A program made the translations under genes and the position numbers. A stretch of 64,000 bases of DNA, taken from positions 129,564,105 to 129,628,104 of the forward strand of contig NC_134572.1 of NCBI RefSeq assembly GCF_050947875.1. The letters are read 5' to 3'. The notes below the pieces were generated by a model that had not been told where the DNA came from, ran no database searches, and saw only the letters and a list, made by a program, of their open reading frames with translations. Numbering within the stretch: the first letter of the stretch is position 1; every line of letters starts with the position of its first letter. Of the stretch, positions 1-13,465 are shown in pieces. This DNA is from Dermacentor variabilis. Taxonomy: Eukaryota; Arthropoda; Arachnida; Ixodida; Ixodidae.

Positions 1-361
1 AGTTCGTTATGGCCCGAGAATCCAACCCAGCTGCAACACTTTTCCAGAACGGTAGTTCTACCATGTGAACCAACCAGGGGCTAGCAGAAGGCAGCCCGAA
101 GCTCGACATGCATGGTCGACAATTCAGAGCGTAGTAGCACTGAATAAGCAAATCAGTTCTGCTGAACTGAGCTGAAGGAAGATATTGTCAGCCACCCGTA
201 AGTAGACCAAACTACAAAGGATACCCATACGGGTTTCACAGAAGGGGAAGCTTACATATTTATACATAATACGCGGATCACATGCTGCGTGTGAATCGGT
301 CTACGCGAAGCTTATATGATGTATGCTTGTGTTAACGCAATATGTGCTAACCTTATGTGAC

Positions 362-620
362 GTGAAATTAATGTAGATGCTAGAGAGAGAGAGAGAGGAA
401 AGGGGAAAGGCAGGGAGGTTAACCAGAGAAAAAGATCCGGTTGGCTACCCTACACTGGGGAGAGAGGGGAGGGGGAGGTAAAGTGGTAACAAAGTAAAGA
501 TAAGGAAAGGAAGGAGCGTAGACACACAGTCACAATCGGTCACTGGCACCGAATACTGTCATCGCACAGCACAGTGACACTTGCCACACTATCAACATTT
601 GTTCAGGCTACAGCCGCCTG
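362..620. repeat. Probable dispersed tick repeat with GA tract
   Basis: A (GA)n run at 383-397 is followed by a purine-rich segment with GGCAGGGAGGTTAACCAGA and CTACCCTACACTGGGG, then a CACAGTGACAC-rich part. I recall this arrangement from tick genomic repeats, but the family cannot be confirmed here. No coding potential is seen. Confidence 0.4.
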
Positions 621-1230
621 TCCAATCCTATGTTGATGTAATGCGTATGATGACGTTGCTTCTGTTGATGCGATGCACTTAAGTTGAGTTATTTATTCCT
701 CGAACGAAGTGAATGATCGTTTCTGCCTCAGATTCGACCACATTCAGATCCATCACGGTCGACAGCTTCCATCACACGATCAATACGTTTCCATACTGAA
801 ACGCTGCTGGTATCGTGGTGCATGTAGAGTTGCTAGTAGGTGTGCGTGTACTGGGACCTATGAAACGCGACGCCTGACATTTAACGCGTTTACACCCCTT
901 GCAAAGACACGATCAATATTGCACCTCCCAGTCGAGACCTTTGGGGTCACATTAAACGGTACGCACACCATTGGCGATGCATAAACGAACGCCACTACGC
1001 AGCTGCTTCCCCGGTAATCCCCTCCACGACGATGTCACTGCTGTTCTTCGTGCTTTCTTTCTCCGCGCGTCAGCTATGTGAGAGAATCCCCCGCTACGTC
1101 ATCTATTCGACGAGGCAGCGACGCCAAAACGGGAAGAAAGTGGCAAAATATTTACAGATTCACATGCTACACCTGCGTGACAGTAATGCGTTATTGTTGT
1201 CAGGATCTAACCAGCCACTCATTTGATTTC
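621..1230. other. No gene recognised
   Basis: Mixed-composition DNA with short open frames of 60-90 codons on both strands. None has a domain, signal peptide or codon bias that I can recognise. I see no structure in it. Confidence 0.4.
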
Positions 1231-1233
1231 GTT

Positions 1234-1350
1234 GCCTCGAGGATCGGCCCACCAGGTCATCAACTTTGATTACACGGCCTCTGAGCTCGGCCCGCTTTTG
1301 ATTACACTGTGATTGGCCCAGCTTACAATTAAGCCATCCGGGATAGGCCC
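1234..1350. repeat. Short degenerate GATCGGCCCA-type repeat
   Basis: The motif family GATCGGCCCA, AGCTCGGCCCG, TGATTGGCCCAG and GATAGGCCCAG recurs at roughly 30-40 bp spacing between stretches of TTTGATTACAC or TTACA. The same motif appears near 42520-42655, so this is probably a fragment of the same dispersed repeat. Confidence 0.4.
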
Positions 1351-1814
1351 AGTTTACAGGGCTAAAAACCCAGCAAAGCAATATCTCGAAGAGGTCGGCA
1401 AAGAAAGCTTCACTTTGAACAAATTGGCAGGGGAAGCACACACAGCGATAGCCGGGTTCAGCGTCACGCTCGAGATCCTCGGACAGTGCTCGCAATACGT
1501 GGGGACGACATGTGGACGCGACGCGGCACGAAAGGCAATCATTGCTGCGCAGCACGAACGGTACCCTGACAGAGACTAGGCGCCTAGCAACGCTGGCGTG
1601 ATGAGCACCGATAGCGGCGTTGCAGGCGCAGTACCTCGATGGGACACGATATGAGACCGAAGGAGAACCGTCGGTATCCGTAACTTATCCGTTGTGCGTT
1701 CCGACCATGCCAGGGTACGGCGCCGCAGTGTGGTGTGCACACAGCTGATCGTAAGGAACGCTGGCGCGTGCGCGCACAGCGCTCGTGCTAACGGCGGAAG
1801 GCAGAACGCTTCCC

Positions 1815-2015
1815 TGCAGAGCCGATTGAGCGGTGCGTGACGTTTTGTCCGCTTGGCTTGATTGTTTAAGCAGCCAAACGCACTGCGCATCGTTCGCGTT
1901 TCTGGGGACTTTCGTACACAGGCCGCGCTCAAGCCGTTGATACAGTAGGCAGCGCGGCGGCAGCGACGGCCAAAACACGCCCCCAGGGTCCGTGTAGTTG
2001 CTATCGCAATAAAAA
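1815..2015 (-). repeat. Dispersed repeat, copy A (pairs with 35935-36140)
   Basis: This segment shares blocks with 35935-36140: CAGAG(C/T)CGA(T/C)TGAGCGG near one end, CAGCCAAA(C/G)GCAC in the middle, and GGGTCCG(T/C)GTA(G/A)TTGC followed by TATCGCAATAAAA at the other end. The two copies are in the same orientation and differ by many substitutions and indels. Open frames translating FIAIATTRTL here and FIAIAITRTL in the other copy reflect the shared repeat, not a gene. The strand is assigned only from that shared frame. Confidence 0.55.
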
Positions 2016-2249
2016 AATGAGGCACAACTCATCTTAGGACTACTGTCGACGATAATGCGAACAGCAATCGGGCAGTGTAATGACAGACCATATTCCTGAA
2101 GTCGCGTTTATTTCACATGTATAGGGGTAATTCTGGGAATAGTTGATTCGGCTGTATGCCACATAGTCCGATATCGTCTGACTTCGCTATAGCACTCGCT
2201 TGACAAGGTTTCCCGTGAGCATGAAGGCTTGACAACGCCTGTATGACAC

Positions 2250-3530
2250 TGACGCAGTGACGATGGAATGAGGAAGAAGGAATGATATCGATGGAATGAC
2301 AAAGGTGCGTAATGACGACGGCATGACGACAATGACATGTCGATTCTTAAATTACGACGATAGAATGATGACGATAAGGTGACGCGACCACATGACAATG
2401 AGAGGACGACGATGCTGTGTCGACAACTGTGTGACGACAACCGGATGAAGAAGCGAGAATGACGACGATCGCACGTCCACAATGGCATGGCGTCGACGGT
2501 ATGACTAGGGACGCATGATAGCGTCTGTGTAGCGACGACTCAACCACAACAATAGCACGACGACGGCACTATCACGATTTAGGGACGACAGCACGGTTGT
2601 GATAGACTGAGCTACAAGGAATGACGTCGATGGTCGACGAAGGCGGTGTGACGATGATGGCATGACGACAATGGGATGACTATACTGACCTGATGACGAT
2701 GGTGAAACGACAGCTTTACAGCGATGACGTGACGACAACGGTATGACGACGCATGCATGACAACGTATGTATGACGCCGGTGGTGTGACGGCGATGGCAA
2801 AGCAACGGCGTAAGGAAATGGGATGACGACGAGTGTATGATGAGAATGGCGTGACGATAACTGCATCATGAAAGCTGTATGACGAAGATGGCTTGACGGC
2901 GAAGGCATGACGAGAGTCGAATGACGACGATGGTGTGACCATGATGGAGCATCTACGACGGTATAACGATGAAGGTGTGATGGAGGCGTGATAGCGACTT
3001 CCGACGATGACGGCATGATAAGGGCGCCATAATCACCATTGAATGACGACAGTATGGTCATAATACAACGACGAAGAAAGCGTGACGTTGATCGAACGAC
3101 GAAGGCTGGATGACAACGATGCCGTGGCGACAATGGTGTGACGTTACTCAAGTTATGACAATGATAAAATTACAGCGTGACGACGACATGACGACGACTG
3201 GATGACGAGAGTCGGATGAAAAAGCCTGAATAACGACGATGCAATGAACACGACGGCATCATGACCCCGAACACATACCTAGTTGCCTAAGCTACTTGGA
3301 CCACTGGGTAGGAGCAGTGGAAGGCGTCACGACGACAGCATGACAAGAGTCAGACCACGAAGCGGGAATGCCGACGATTGAACCACCACGACAACACTAT
3401 GGTGGTGTGACAACGAATGCATGACGACTGCATGACTATACGATGACCCGACGACGACGGAATGATGAGCGTCCGATGACAAGCTAGAATGACGGCGATG
3501 CGAGGACCACGACGGCATCGCGTCCACGAG
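2250..3530. repeat. Degenerate GATGACGAC-type satellite
   Basis: The + strand is built of irregular 9-16 bp units around ATGACGACGATGGC, with drift. Near the right end, larger units recur: an ACGACGGCATC block followed by CATACCTA and AAGCTA appears at about 3250-3300 and again at about 3510-3555, roughly 255 bp apart. Long frames on the - strand rich in Ser, Arg, His and Val (for example 2505-3151) arise because the unit lacks stops in that orientation. A short related stretch occurs at 55745-55815. Confidence 0.75.
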
Positions 3531-3545
3531 CCCATACCTATCGGC

Positions 3546-3806
3546 CCAAGCTATCGACGAGTTGGGGCCTGCGGACAGACCTCCACTCTAGCACACTTGT
3601 TCTCGGAGTGCGCATCAACATACCCCAAGTTCAGCGAGGAGGAGTGGGACTCGCTTCTCGTAACCCCGCTCTAGACAAGCAAATCCTGACTGCCCGGTGT
3701 GCCCGCGACCGGCGGGCCGGTGGTCTAGACCTGCCAGTCCCGACGTGAGACTAGCCGGGTGCGCGACGAGTTCGCGTCCTCGCCGGACCTCCAATGAAGT
3801 TCTTTC
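3546..3806 (+). mobile_element. 3' end of an I/R1-like non-LTR retrotransposon
   Basis: The + strand translates as CGQTSTLAHLFSECAS followed by PKFSEEEWDSLL at about 3567-3660. This is the C-terminal Cys/His module (CxxC...H...C) found after the RNase H domain of I/R1-type LINEs. The 32530-33780 element carries the related CVACGEVATLTHML. The frame breaks at a TAG at 3672. A degraded polyadenylation-like AATGAAG precedes the CTCA tail. The copy is 5'-truncated inside the satellite at about 3545 and is a dead 3' stub. Confidence 0.7.
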
Positions 3807-7134
<3,328 letters not shown>

Positions 7135-7209
7135 ACTAGACATACAGACAGACAGATAAGCTCAACATGGCTGAAGTAGGCGAAGCATGCTACTCGCACT
7201 AAAAGGAAT

Positions 7210-7289
7210 TGTACTAATTCAGGGATCGGACCCTGCAGGGGCCAGTGCTTTCCGCACCGGTCGCTCTGCCATCTAAGCTAACCAGGGGA
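7210..7289 (-). mobile_element. tRNA-like SINE head
   Basis: On the - strand the order is an A-box-like TAGCTTAGATGGCAGAGCG (about 7262-7280) followed by a B-box-like GGGTCCGATCCC (7222-7233), with spacing like a pol III type 2 promoter. A T-arm-like stem (CAGGG/CCCTG) is visible. The anticodon arm does not fold as a 5-bp stem with a 7-base loop, so I call it a tRNA-derived SINE head and not a tRNA gene. Confidence 0.5.
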
Positions 7290-7632
7290 GTAAGCATCAT
7301 CTGAGCTAAGCCGAATTGCTGCTGCAATTTTTATTGTGTCACTTCAAGACTTCGGGAAAAGCTAGTGAGGCTCCATAGACAGGGCTCGCGCCCAGATGAG
7401 GTGGTGTGCATTAGGCACTTTGTATTCATGACAGCGTGCAAAACTTACACTTTTACAGCGAAAGCTGTATATGACTAAGCTTCCGTAGTCTTTTCGGCGT
7501 CCGGCAACAGAAACAGACTTCGCGATTTCTAACAGACCTATACGGGCGCAGTGCGGCGGCGAAGATGTCAAAATGCGGAAAAGATTAGAACGCTCGCTGT
7601 GAACAATAGCGTGACGTCAAGGTTATAGCAGT

Positions 7633-7640
7633 CTATATAA
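7633..7640 (+). promoter_or_regulatory. TATA box in a repeat, upstream of a 47-codon ORF
   Basis: TATATAAG lies 47 bp upstream of the ATG at 7680. The spacing suits a pol II core promoter with a short 5' UTR. No initiator was confirmed. Confidence 0.4.
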
Positions 7641-7679
7641 GCAGGTCAGGTATCGGCGCTAAAAACAGCTGCGTTATCA

Positions 7680-7823
7680 ATGGGGCGGACACGTATAGTC
7701 GGTACATCCGAAGAACAACATGCGTACGAGGAGCGCCGGAGGGCACAGCAACGAGAATGTAAACGGCGCCGGCGCGAAACGACCACCGACGAAGAACGTT
7801 CCCGCGATGCTGAACGAAAATGA
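7680..7823 (+). CDS. 47-codon highly charged ORF, probably part of a mobile repeat
   Basis: The ATG in ATCAATGGGG opens a frame of 47 codons ending at TGA 7821-7823. The peptide starts MGRTRIVGTSEEQ and is then almost all Arg, Glu, Lys, Gln and Asp (YEERRRAQQRECKRRRRE, then DEERSRDAERK), so it is predicted to be a basic charged helix. It follows a TATA box and is followed by an inverted repeat at 7890-7998. I have a memory of similar Arg/Glu-rich starts in tick repeats, but I cannot name a family. It may be the truncated N-terminus of a longer transposon protein. A larger overlapping frame (7720-8103) has no recognisable features. Confidence 0.35.
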   Translation: MGRTRIVGTSEEQHAYEERRRAQQRECKRRRRETTTDEERSRDAERK

Positions 7824-7889
7824 CAATCGCGAGCCCGGCCACCTCCGAACGGGCAACGACGCTAGACTAGCAACGCAAAAAATGACAAC

Positions 7890-7998
7890 CATTCCACTCT
7901 GTAAAGATGGAATGGCAGCGAAAGCTGACGACACTAAAGGCTCTCAAACGAAAAGCAAGGTGCTTTCTCTGCCATTCCATCTTCACAGAGTGGAATAC
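7890..7998. repeat. Hairpin with 27-bp arms (CCACTCTGT family)
   Basis: ATTCCACTCTGTAAAGATGG plus AATGGCAG on the left (from 7890) is mirrored by CTGCCATTCC plus ATCTTCACAGAGTGGAAT on the right (to about 7998), with one mismatch. About 53 bp separate the arms. A related sequence (CCACTCTGTGAAGAAGGATG followed by CAGCGAAGCTG) occurs at about 42457-42490, so this is a dispersed element. Confidence 0.7.
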
Positions 7999-8357
7999 TC
8001 ATTTTTGTGTCTGCGCCTGTCAGTACGCCGAAAGCACGTAGGAAGCTTAGCTTCGATAATTGTTACTTTCTTGATATTTGTTAAGGATGCTTTAAACTCA
8101 TGACAATGAGACTCGCGTAGTTTTTAGCATTTCGTTCAAGGCGGGAAGTAGGAGTTTGTCGCTGCCAATACTGAGCGTGTTTGTAGCCTCAAAGTATCCA
8201 CCGCTGGATGAAACGAGTGACAATGAGAAATATAACAAGATTGACAGTCACTTAAGTATCCTTAGGTGATTTGAATGCGAACGCATTATGACTTCTCTAA
8301 TTTATTAGTTACGTCTGTGGTACGTAACGTCACACACTGTCACGTGTCCTTCACAAC

Positions 8358-8565
8358 TCTACCTTAATCCGCCTCTCTCTAATTGTACCAACCTTAATCC
8401 ACTTTTTTCCACTTTAGTTCATTTTAATTCGCTTTATTCCACCTTAACTCACCTTCATTCATTTTACTTGACCTTAACTCACGTTACGCCACCTTAAGCC
8501 ACCTTATTCTAGCTAGTTATAATTCTAATTCACCTTAATTCGTTTTAATTCACATTAGCTGCCCA
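8358..8565. repeat. Degenerate 11-bp minisatellite (CACCTTAATTC type)
   Basis: Units resembling CACCTTAATTC or CACTTTAATTC repeat for about 200 bp with heavy drift. I estimate 17-19 units. It is non-coding. Confidence 0.7.
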
Positions 8566-9880
8566 TAATTACTACTCCTTAACGTTGGTATACCATTTAC
8601 TATCTCTTGTATTACTAATGACGCCATACAAGACGCTTATGACTTCACTGATGACGGTAATTTTTGGTACCATCGCTTGAACACGCCGGATCTTCTGCCC
8701 CATGGGACATATAACGTTTTTGCGTCAAAACAACCCTAAATGAAATCCATGGAAAACACGGGGAAGGCCTTGAAGAAGACAAGTTCATTTGTCAAACCGT
8801 TGACTCCTGCTTTCACCTTGTTCTCGTTTTGCTCATCGTCACGAAATGAAATCGGATCACAAAAGCGTACGTAAACCGCGGGCTGAGCTCTGTGACGTCT
8901 ACAGAGCAAGGGCCGAGAAAGGAACGATTGTGCGTGCTAACAGAAAGAAGGCATAGACCGTCCAAAAACGGTTAGTAATGTCATAATGTAAGAGCAGAAG
9001 TACTGATAGCTGGCCGAGTTATTGATTCACCTTGCCGAGTTATTGATTCCCATTAACTGCTCAACAAACGGGGACAAAGAAGGAACAGACAGAGGCGCAA
9101 CTCTCAACTAGATTATTTAGGGAAATGTAAGAGCAGGCGGATGTGAACTGTGTACTTACACCGAAGGGGGCACGAGGGAAATAAAGAGAACAGAAAGAGA
9201 CATGCCACGACCTCCGTCGGGGAAATTCGTTACTTCCCGGGGGATTTGTATAAAGCTGGCAACAGAATTCGCCGAGACAGGCGGCAGGAGTTTGAAACCC
9301 GGATGAATATTTTATAACCGCCCTTTACGACCTTGGGAAGTAACCGAACGAAGAAGTTAATCCCCGACTACAACGAAACACGCACGCAGAACCAAAGAAA
9401 AAGAAAGTCGAGACATCTCGGAGCGGAAAGAGATGTAGATTGGTCCCTTCCTACTGGAAAGCACGAATTCTCTACGCCTGAATTTCTGAGTACTCGACTG
9501 CGATTTTGCTTTGCGACTTTCGGGCAAAGGTCAGTTTTACGAGCGCCAATACTGCCCTTCCTTCCCACTTTTTCGCGAATCGGTAGCGCCTACCGCCTCG
9601 GGAGGGCCCGGCTTTTTTTACGACGATGTAGCAGAGGACAACTCGAGTTCAACGATTTTGTATCTATGCAGCGAGCAAAGCGTATAGTATACGTGATTCG
9701 AGGGGAAAACGGCTTGCCGCCTTGCTCTTCATTGCTACAGCGGGTGGGCGAAGATGGTTTTATGCCTATGACAACCTTGGGCGCACACACCCACGCGCAC
9801 TCACTCGAGGAAGCCCGCACGACTCTGTTGCCGAGTTCACTCTCGCTGCCGACGTACTACGTTCACGCCCAGCGTCCTTG
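8566..9880. other. No gene recognised
   Basis: Intergenic DNA. The longest frame (9333-9956, + strand, 207 codons) has no recognisable domain, and its 3' part runs into a foldback-element end at 9881. I therefore do not call it a gene. A purine-rich stretch lies at about 9170-9205. Confidence 0.45.
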
Positions 9881-9945
9881 CACTCTTAAAAAGAAACCCT
9901 TGGGGCTTTGTTTTCGGATGTTACGAAACGTACGCCGTCAGGAAG
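9881..9945 (+). mobile_element. Left-end fragment of a CACTCTTA-type foldback element
   Basis: CACTCTTAAAAAGAAACCC followed by TTGGGGCTTTG matches the left terminus of the complete element at 47297-47563 (CACTCTTAGAAATG, ACACCCTTTGGGGCTT). The right terminus is not seen nearby, so this is probably a solo end or a diverged subfamily. Confidence 0.4.
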
Positions 9946-9960
9946 AGGTAAGCTGACTCT

Positions 9961-10435
9961 TTTAGGGAAGGCTCATTTTACAAATGCATGCATGACAGCA
10001 CCCACGGAAGGCTGAATGGAGGAAGGCTCTATAGTGTAGAAACACACCGAGAGGCCGGCTGGCGGGCAGCAAAGAGATCGGCAGGGAGGTGGCAGACAAC
10101 AAAGTGCCCTGTCGTGAGGACTGTAAAACAATGATTCAGTCAGCTTTGTCACCTTGTACATACTGCCCCTGTGACTCACAATGGGCATCATACAAAAGTT
10201 AGATGCTGAAGCGCAATTAAATACACGTCGCGCCATATTTACAACTTGTTGTAACAGGTGTGCTGACACTATAGCAAGCTGGTGGATGGTTGCATCATGC
10301 AAACCGGAATGGCCGCAGTGAGGTTGTGGCATTTGCACTGCCGCACGTGCGGATGCACTAATAAGTTGAGAAACTGCACTTTTTCCAGATTGGCGTAGTG
10401 AAGTAAATGATGGAGCTCGAGATATCTTATCTTGT
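9961..10435. other. No gene recognised
   Basis: Intergenic DNA. The only open frame of note (9973-10338, - strand) has no recognisable domain. Confidence 0.4.
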
Positions 10436-10715
10436 AGCAGGAGGAAGAGGAATAAACCTTATTTTAGGACATCAGATTTGAGACCTAGGCCTCTATACTT
10501 ACATGACGGCCTCGAGCCCTTGGGCCCTGGCAGCATCTTCGGCCTGCTGGATTGCCTTAAGTTGGGTCTTCCGGTGCACAGCTGAGTAACGCGGTCTCCC
10601 ACTGCTCTCTGGTCTTGTGTATTTGATTCTGTGTGGGCGTCTGAGGACAAGCCCAAACCATATGTTGTAGGTCCACCTTTTCTTGACAGAATCTATATCT
10701 ATCCTTGTAGCAGGT
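10436..10715 (-). mobile_element. 3' end of an I/R1-like LINE (second family)
   Basis: The - strand reads YKDRYRFCQEKVDLQHMVWA then CPQTPTQNQIHKTREQWE and TALLSCAPED, a C...H...C module like that after RNase H in I/R1-type LINEs. A one-base frameshift then leads to LKAIQQAEDAARAQGLEAVM and a stop. The 3' end lies near 10440 (CTTCCTCCTGC on the - strand). It is a 5'-truncated dead copy. The family differs from the CTCA-tailed copies at 3546 and 32530. Confidence 0.65.
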
Positions 10716-11887
10716 CATTTGGTTTTTGAGGAAACAGCCGGCGGGGTGTGTTGCTGTGCCGAATACCTAACGACCTTCCAGTTCCCGTACGCAGTGCTTA
10801 CACTAGTATATTAAACTGGCCAGATCTACAGGTGCTGTATGTCGCAGCCGAAGTAGATAATCGAGCAGCCTATCATGCGACTCAAAGCTTCAGTAGCGCA
10901 AAATATGTTCACAAGCGGTGGAGAATAGTCAACTTTTGATGTCATGGGCCTGAGGTGAAATTTCGCTGGGACACAGCACCTGAGCGACCATGAAAATGCG
11001 CTTTTCCCTTGGGAAGTAAGGTGTCGGCTCGAGTCTTCATTGTGGAGTGTCCGACTTAGACATATCGAGCAACTTTGTAAGAAGCTTGAGTCTATTTCCG
11101 ACTGCGAAGTGCCCTGTAAGACACACAACTCAAGAACGGAACGATGTGTGGGCGTGATCCAACAGTTATATCGATGGCGATCCAGCTAACCTTCGGGATC
11201 GTATTTTGTGCTTTTGCTTAGACGTCCTGCCTCCGAAAACAAGGTCGAGCGCGAACTATCGGAACCCCGCGAACAGCTCTCGGCTTCTTGCTTCTCCATG
11301 CTCAAGACTGTTTTCATCAAGAAATGACGTCCAGGAGCGCTAACGGAACAGGCGCAAGGGCAAGAAAGGAGGTAGAGTTCGGCGCTATGATGGAGCCAGA
11401 CGGCAGAGGAGGCACTTACATCAGATTGAAATACGAGAGCGCAGATTGGAGCTCCTGTCCCTTGTACAGAGAGCAGAAATATTTACACACACAGCAATCT
11501 GAGACCGGGCCGAGGCAATTCGCACAGTGTTGTAGACGGCCTGCCATGCACGAGCTTGGGGACTATGAAACCCACGACGCACTGCGGTGTAGCGTTACTA
11601 AAAGCATCTGTGGGAGCCTGGAGGGGCGTACTGAGGAAGTCGCATTTTCTTTGGGTATCGCCGTTTGTCCGTTTCATTACCGACGTGGTCGCATCTACAG
11701 GAAAAATGCGGCTAAAGGGGAAACGTGATCTCTTATTTACTCATTATGGTGGTGCGCAGGCGTTCTCTCAGAGAGGTTATAGTGCGAACAATCCGGGAAG
11801 CGACGGCTTAGTTTTCGCTTGATTCACCATTTCAAAGAGACACTGAGCACAGGCGAATGAAAAGTGGCGTTTTCTATATTTTTTCGT
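10716..11887. other. No gene recognised
   Basis: Contains a 146-codon + frame (11288-11728) with overlapping frames on both strands. I recognise no domain in it and do not call it a gene. Confidence 0.4.
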
Positions 11888-12118
11888 TACAGTGTAAAAT
11901 AATTTAGACCCTTAAAAGGGAAAAAAGCGTGTATATATGTCTGTAATTCACACCCTGCACTGACGCCCTTAGGGTGTCAGTTATATATATCACACTCTAA
12001 GGGTGTGATTTATACCTCACATTATGTTATAATTTGTAACGCACACCCTAAGGATGTGAGTTATATACACATTCGCACCCTTTTTCACTTTTAAGGGTGC
12101 AATTTATATTACAGTGTA
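11888..12118. mobile_element. ~231-bp MITE with TACAGTGTA termini
   Basis: The left end TACAGTGTAAAATAA, then ACCCTTAAAAG, is mirrored on the right by CTTTTAAGGGTGC followed by TATTACAGTGTA, giving imperfect ~31-bp terminal inverted repeats flanked by TA. The interior is a string of small palindromes of the type CACACTCTAAGGGTGTG and CACACCCTAAGGATGTG, separated by TTATATA spacers. A TA target and ACAGTGTA ends suggest a Tc1/mariner-type non-autonomous element (inference). Confidence 0.65.
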
Positions 12119-13465
12119 CCACTAGAAATGTACTCGTTTTCGGTTCTTCTATGTTTAAACATTTTATTTCAAGACGTACAGTCCCAACGTTACTGCGATA
12201 CATAAAATTATCGCCTGATCACTGGTGTTTTAAATGGCTGTATAGCAATAATAATTGTTCAGACGATATTTGAGAATTATTGTATGAAACATCAAAGAAG
12301 CGCCTCAAGGAACACGAAAAAATGTAATAGTTTGCTATTTTTGGCAAAAGTATAATGAGAGTTTAAAAAATCTGAGATATAAAGAAATATACGCCTGGTT
12401 CCTAGTTCCCAACTTCTGTAAGATCACGCAAGAAATTTATTATGAAGATTAGTTGATATCAATACTAGCCACAGTGATACCCATGCTATGCGGTAAAGCA
12501 TTAGCTTCGCAAATGTGAAAACTGGGGTAATTTGATATTGTAGAGGGATCATTTGTTTTATTCATTGCAGCAGACACCTGGTGTGTATTTTTACTGCATT
12601 CTTTATGTTGGCGAAGTAATGGTTTTCGGGTCAAGGAACATGCAGAAACCTCCTCATACATGGTCATTTGGCTCGATTAGCTTTTCTATGCAAGCAACAT
12701 TGTCTCGTGTGCGTTTACCTGGCGCTGGAAGAACCTCCACGTACTCTGTTCAGTTCCTGTACTGTACAGTAATGTGTAGTGTTGCACAATATTGTACAGT
12801 AATGATTAAGTCTCTTTGCACAGACAGTGCTCAATATGTAAGAGAGTAGACGGCTAGCCAAGCGTCAGTAAGCTCCATAGAAGGGTTGGACAGCTTGTAA
12901 TAATTTGTACATACGCTGTTTAAGCACGGATGGGTAAAAACAACCCATGGTGGGGGAAATAGTTGCACTTGATATTAGTTGAACACAATTATCAAGATAA
13001 CACGCACTCATGATCATTTAACGCTGTTTGAGACATCGTTAAAACAGTCTATACGTCGGATCGGAGAATTGACAATCCGATAGACGCTCCTGTATCTGCA
13101 CTGCGGCTGTCATTTAAAAACTGTGTTGACGATTAAACCAGGATGCGAATTTTGCGTCTATTTATTGAAGTGTGGCCATGAGCACTGGACGCTGGTTTCT
13201 ACACTACCACTCGTCGAAGTTTTATTTTTCCAGACTCCCCAGTCGGCCCAGAAATTGTCAAATCTTACAAATTGTAAAGGTTCAGTCGTCCTTCCAGACG
13301 GTGCATGACGTTGCTATTAGCACAATTCTAACGAAAATTTTTAACAACGCGCAGAGAAACTGCCGATAAAAGTGATCGATTTCTACAGGCACGATAACGA
13401 AAGAGTAAAAAAAAAAGACGTTTGCAGTGTATGCAAATCCTAGCAACTTTTTAATAGCAACTTAG
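12119..13465. other. No gene recognised
   Basis: AT-rich intergenic DNA. Short frames of 60-98 codons carry no recognisable domain. Confidence 0.45.

Noticed and set aside
2690..2715. CTGATGA...GAAAC, a second hammerhead-like core
   Set aside because: It falls in the degenerate GATGACGAC satellite, where such strings are expected by chance, and lacks flanking stems.
2108..3151. Ser/His/Arg-rich frames of 120-180 codons on the - strand
   Set aside because: They arise from the GATGACGAC-type satellite and have no domain or codon structure.
7210..7289. tRNA gene on the - strand
   Set aside because: T-arm and promoter boxes are tRNA-like, but the anticodon arm does not fold properly. Kept only as a SINE head.
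9333..9956. 207-codon + frame
   Set aside because: No recognisable domain. The 3' part runs into a foldback-element end, and overlapping frames exist on the other strand.
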